DNA from: Steroidobacter sp.
GTDB lineage: Bacteria > Pseudomonadota > Gammaproteobacteria > Steroidobacterales > Steroidobacteraceae
Direction: 5' to 3'
DNA: 63,141 nucleotides
Assembly (NCBI GenBank): GCA_025929585.1
Contig: JAICPY010000013.1
Location: 1 to 63,141, forward strand
The notes under the pieces: model-generated
The model's input: only the letters and a program-made list of their open reading frames with translations
The model's database searches: none
What the model was told of the DNA's origin: nothing
Made by a program: the position numbers and the translations under genes
Shown: piece by piece, positions 62,935 to 63,141 of the stretch
Layout: each line of letters begins with the position of its first letter
How positions within the stretch are numbered: the first letter of the stretch is position 1

Positions 62935-63141
62935 TCAAATCTCCCGCAGATCGCTCGGCAACGGAATCTTCCGAATACGCTTGCCGGTTGCTGCGTAGAT
63001 CGCGTTGAGTACTGCCGGTACAGCGAGCGGAGCCGACATCTCGCCCAAGCCCAGTGGGCGATCTTCGGAGCTTTCAACGATGAGCGCCTCGATGGGAGGA
63101 CACTCATTCATGCGCAGCAGCTTGTTCTGATGAAAGTTGCT
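62935..63141 (-). CDS. Molybdenum hydroxylase large subunit (xanthine/aldehyde oxidoreductase type), C-terminal part
   Basis: The last 68 codons of a gene that enters from the right edge read NFHQNKLLRMNECPPIEALI, VESSEDRPLGLGEMSAPLAV and PAVLNAIYAATGKRIRKIPL. The GLGE Glu is the catalytic base of the xanthine-dehydrogenase family, and the surrounding text fits the isoquinoline-1-oxidoreductase-beta-like branch. Only the C-terminus is present, so the substrate and partner subunits cannot be judged. Confidence 0.85.
   Translation of the reverse strand, partial: SNFHQNKLLRMNECPPIEALIVESSEDRPLGLGEMSAPLAVPAVLNAIYAATGKRIRKIPLPSDLREI

Noticed and set aside
1-63141. tRNA, rRNA, riboswitch or prophage structure.
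   Set aside because: None was recognised by eye; a covariance-model search would be needed to exclude small RNAs.

Overview
The window reads as the chromosome of a GC-rich, free-living gammaproteobacterium. The gene style (TonB receptors, S9/M19 peptidases, DUF899, DUF349, ECF operons, many short dispersed repeats) suggests a Steroidobacteraceae/Xanthomonadales-like lineage. This is inferred from gene content, because there is no rRNA or other marker here.

Layout. 1-5.9 kb: a secreted putative glycoside hydrolase, a small membrane protein, an OmpA-type lipoprotein and two DUF1801 proteins with histone-H1-like tails. 5.9-8.5 kb: a compact operon of an ECF sigma factor, a membrane-anchored protein whose periplasmic part is a PstS-type phosphate-binding domain, and a stand-alone N0-N1 domain of a type II secretin. 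8.5-12.4 kb: a DUF222/HNH nuclease behind a LexA-like box, a TIR-like protein, and decayed sequence.

12.4-38.8 kb is the core: a phytate/inositol-phosphate utilisation locus. It holds two beta-propeller phytases, two TonB-dependent receptors, a porin, an OPA-type transporter, a Tat-exported PhoD-like phosphatase and the complete inositol pathway (iolG, a second Gfo/Idh/MocA dehydrogenase, iolB, iolC fused to DUF2090, iolD, iolE, iolA). It also carries an RpiR-type IolR regulator, a PfkB kinase and a PepSY/response regulator/histidine kinase set. Five intergenic regions each carry two copies of a GRAA-N6-TTYC box whose starts are exactly 30 bp apart, which ties the phytases, receptor, porin and transporter to the inositol genes as one regulon. 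In the inferred route, phytate is dephosphorylated at the cell surface and in the periplasm, inositol enters the cell, and IolG-E-D-B-C-J-A converts it to central metabolites.

38.8-48.9 kb is a worn accessory stretch: a DUF421 pair, an SDR/MarR pair fused by deletion of their N-termini, a histidine kinase, a MerR gene whose start lies inside a mer-type operator beside a decayed glutaredoxin-MauE target, and a group II intron whose reverse transcriptase has an in-frame stop. 48.9-63.1 kb holds an M64 peptidase-vWA protein with a small partner, S9 and alpha/beta-hydrolase peptidases, a membrane dipeptidase, VOC, DUF899 and DUF349 proteins, a cluster of dispersed palindromic repeats, and the 3' end of a molybdenum hydroxylase gene at the right edge.
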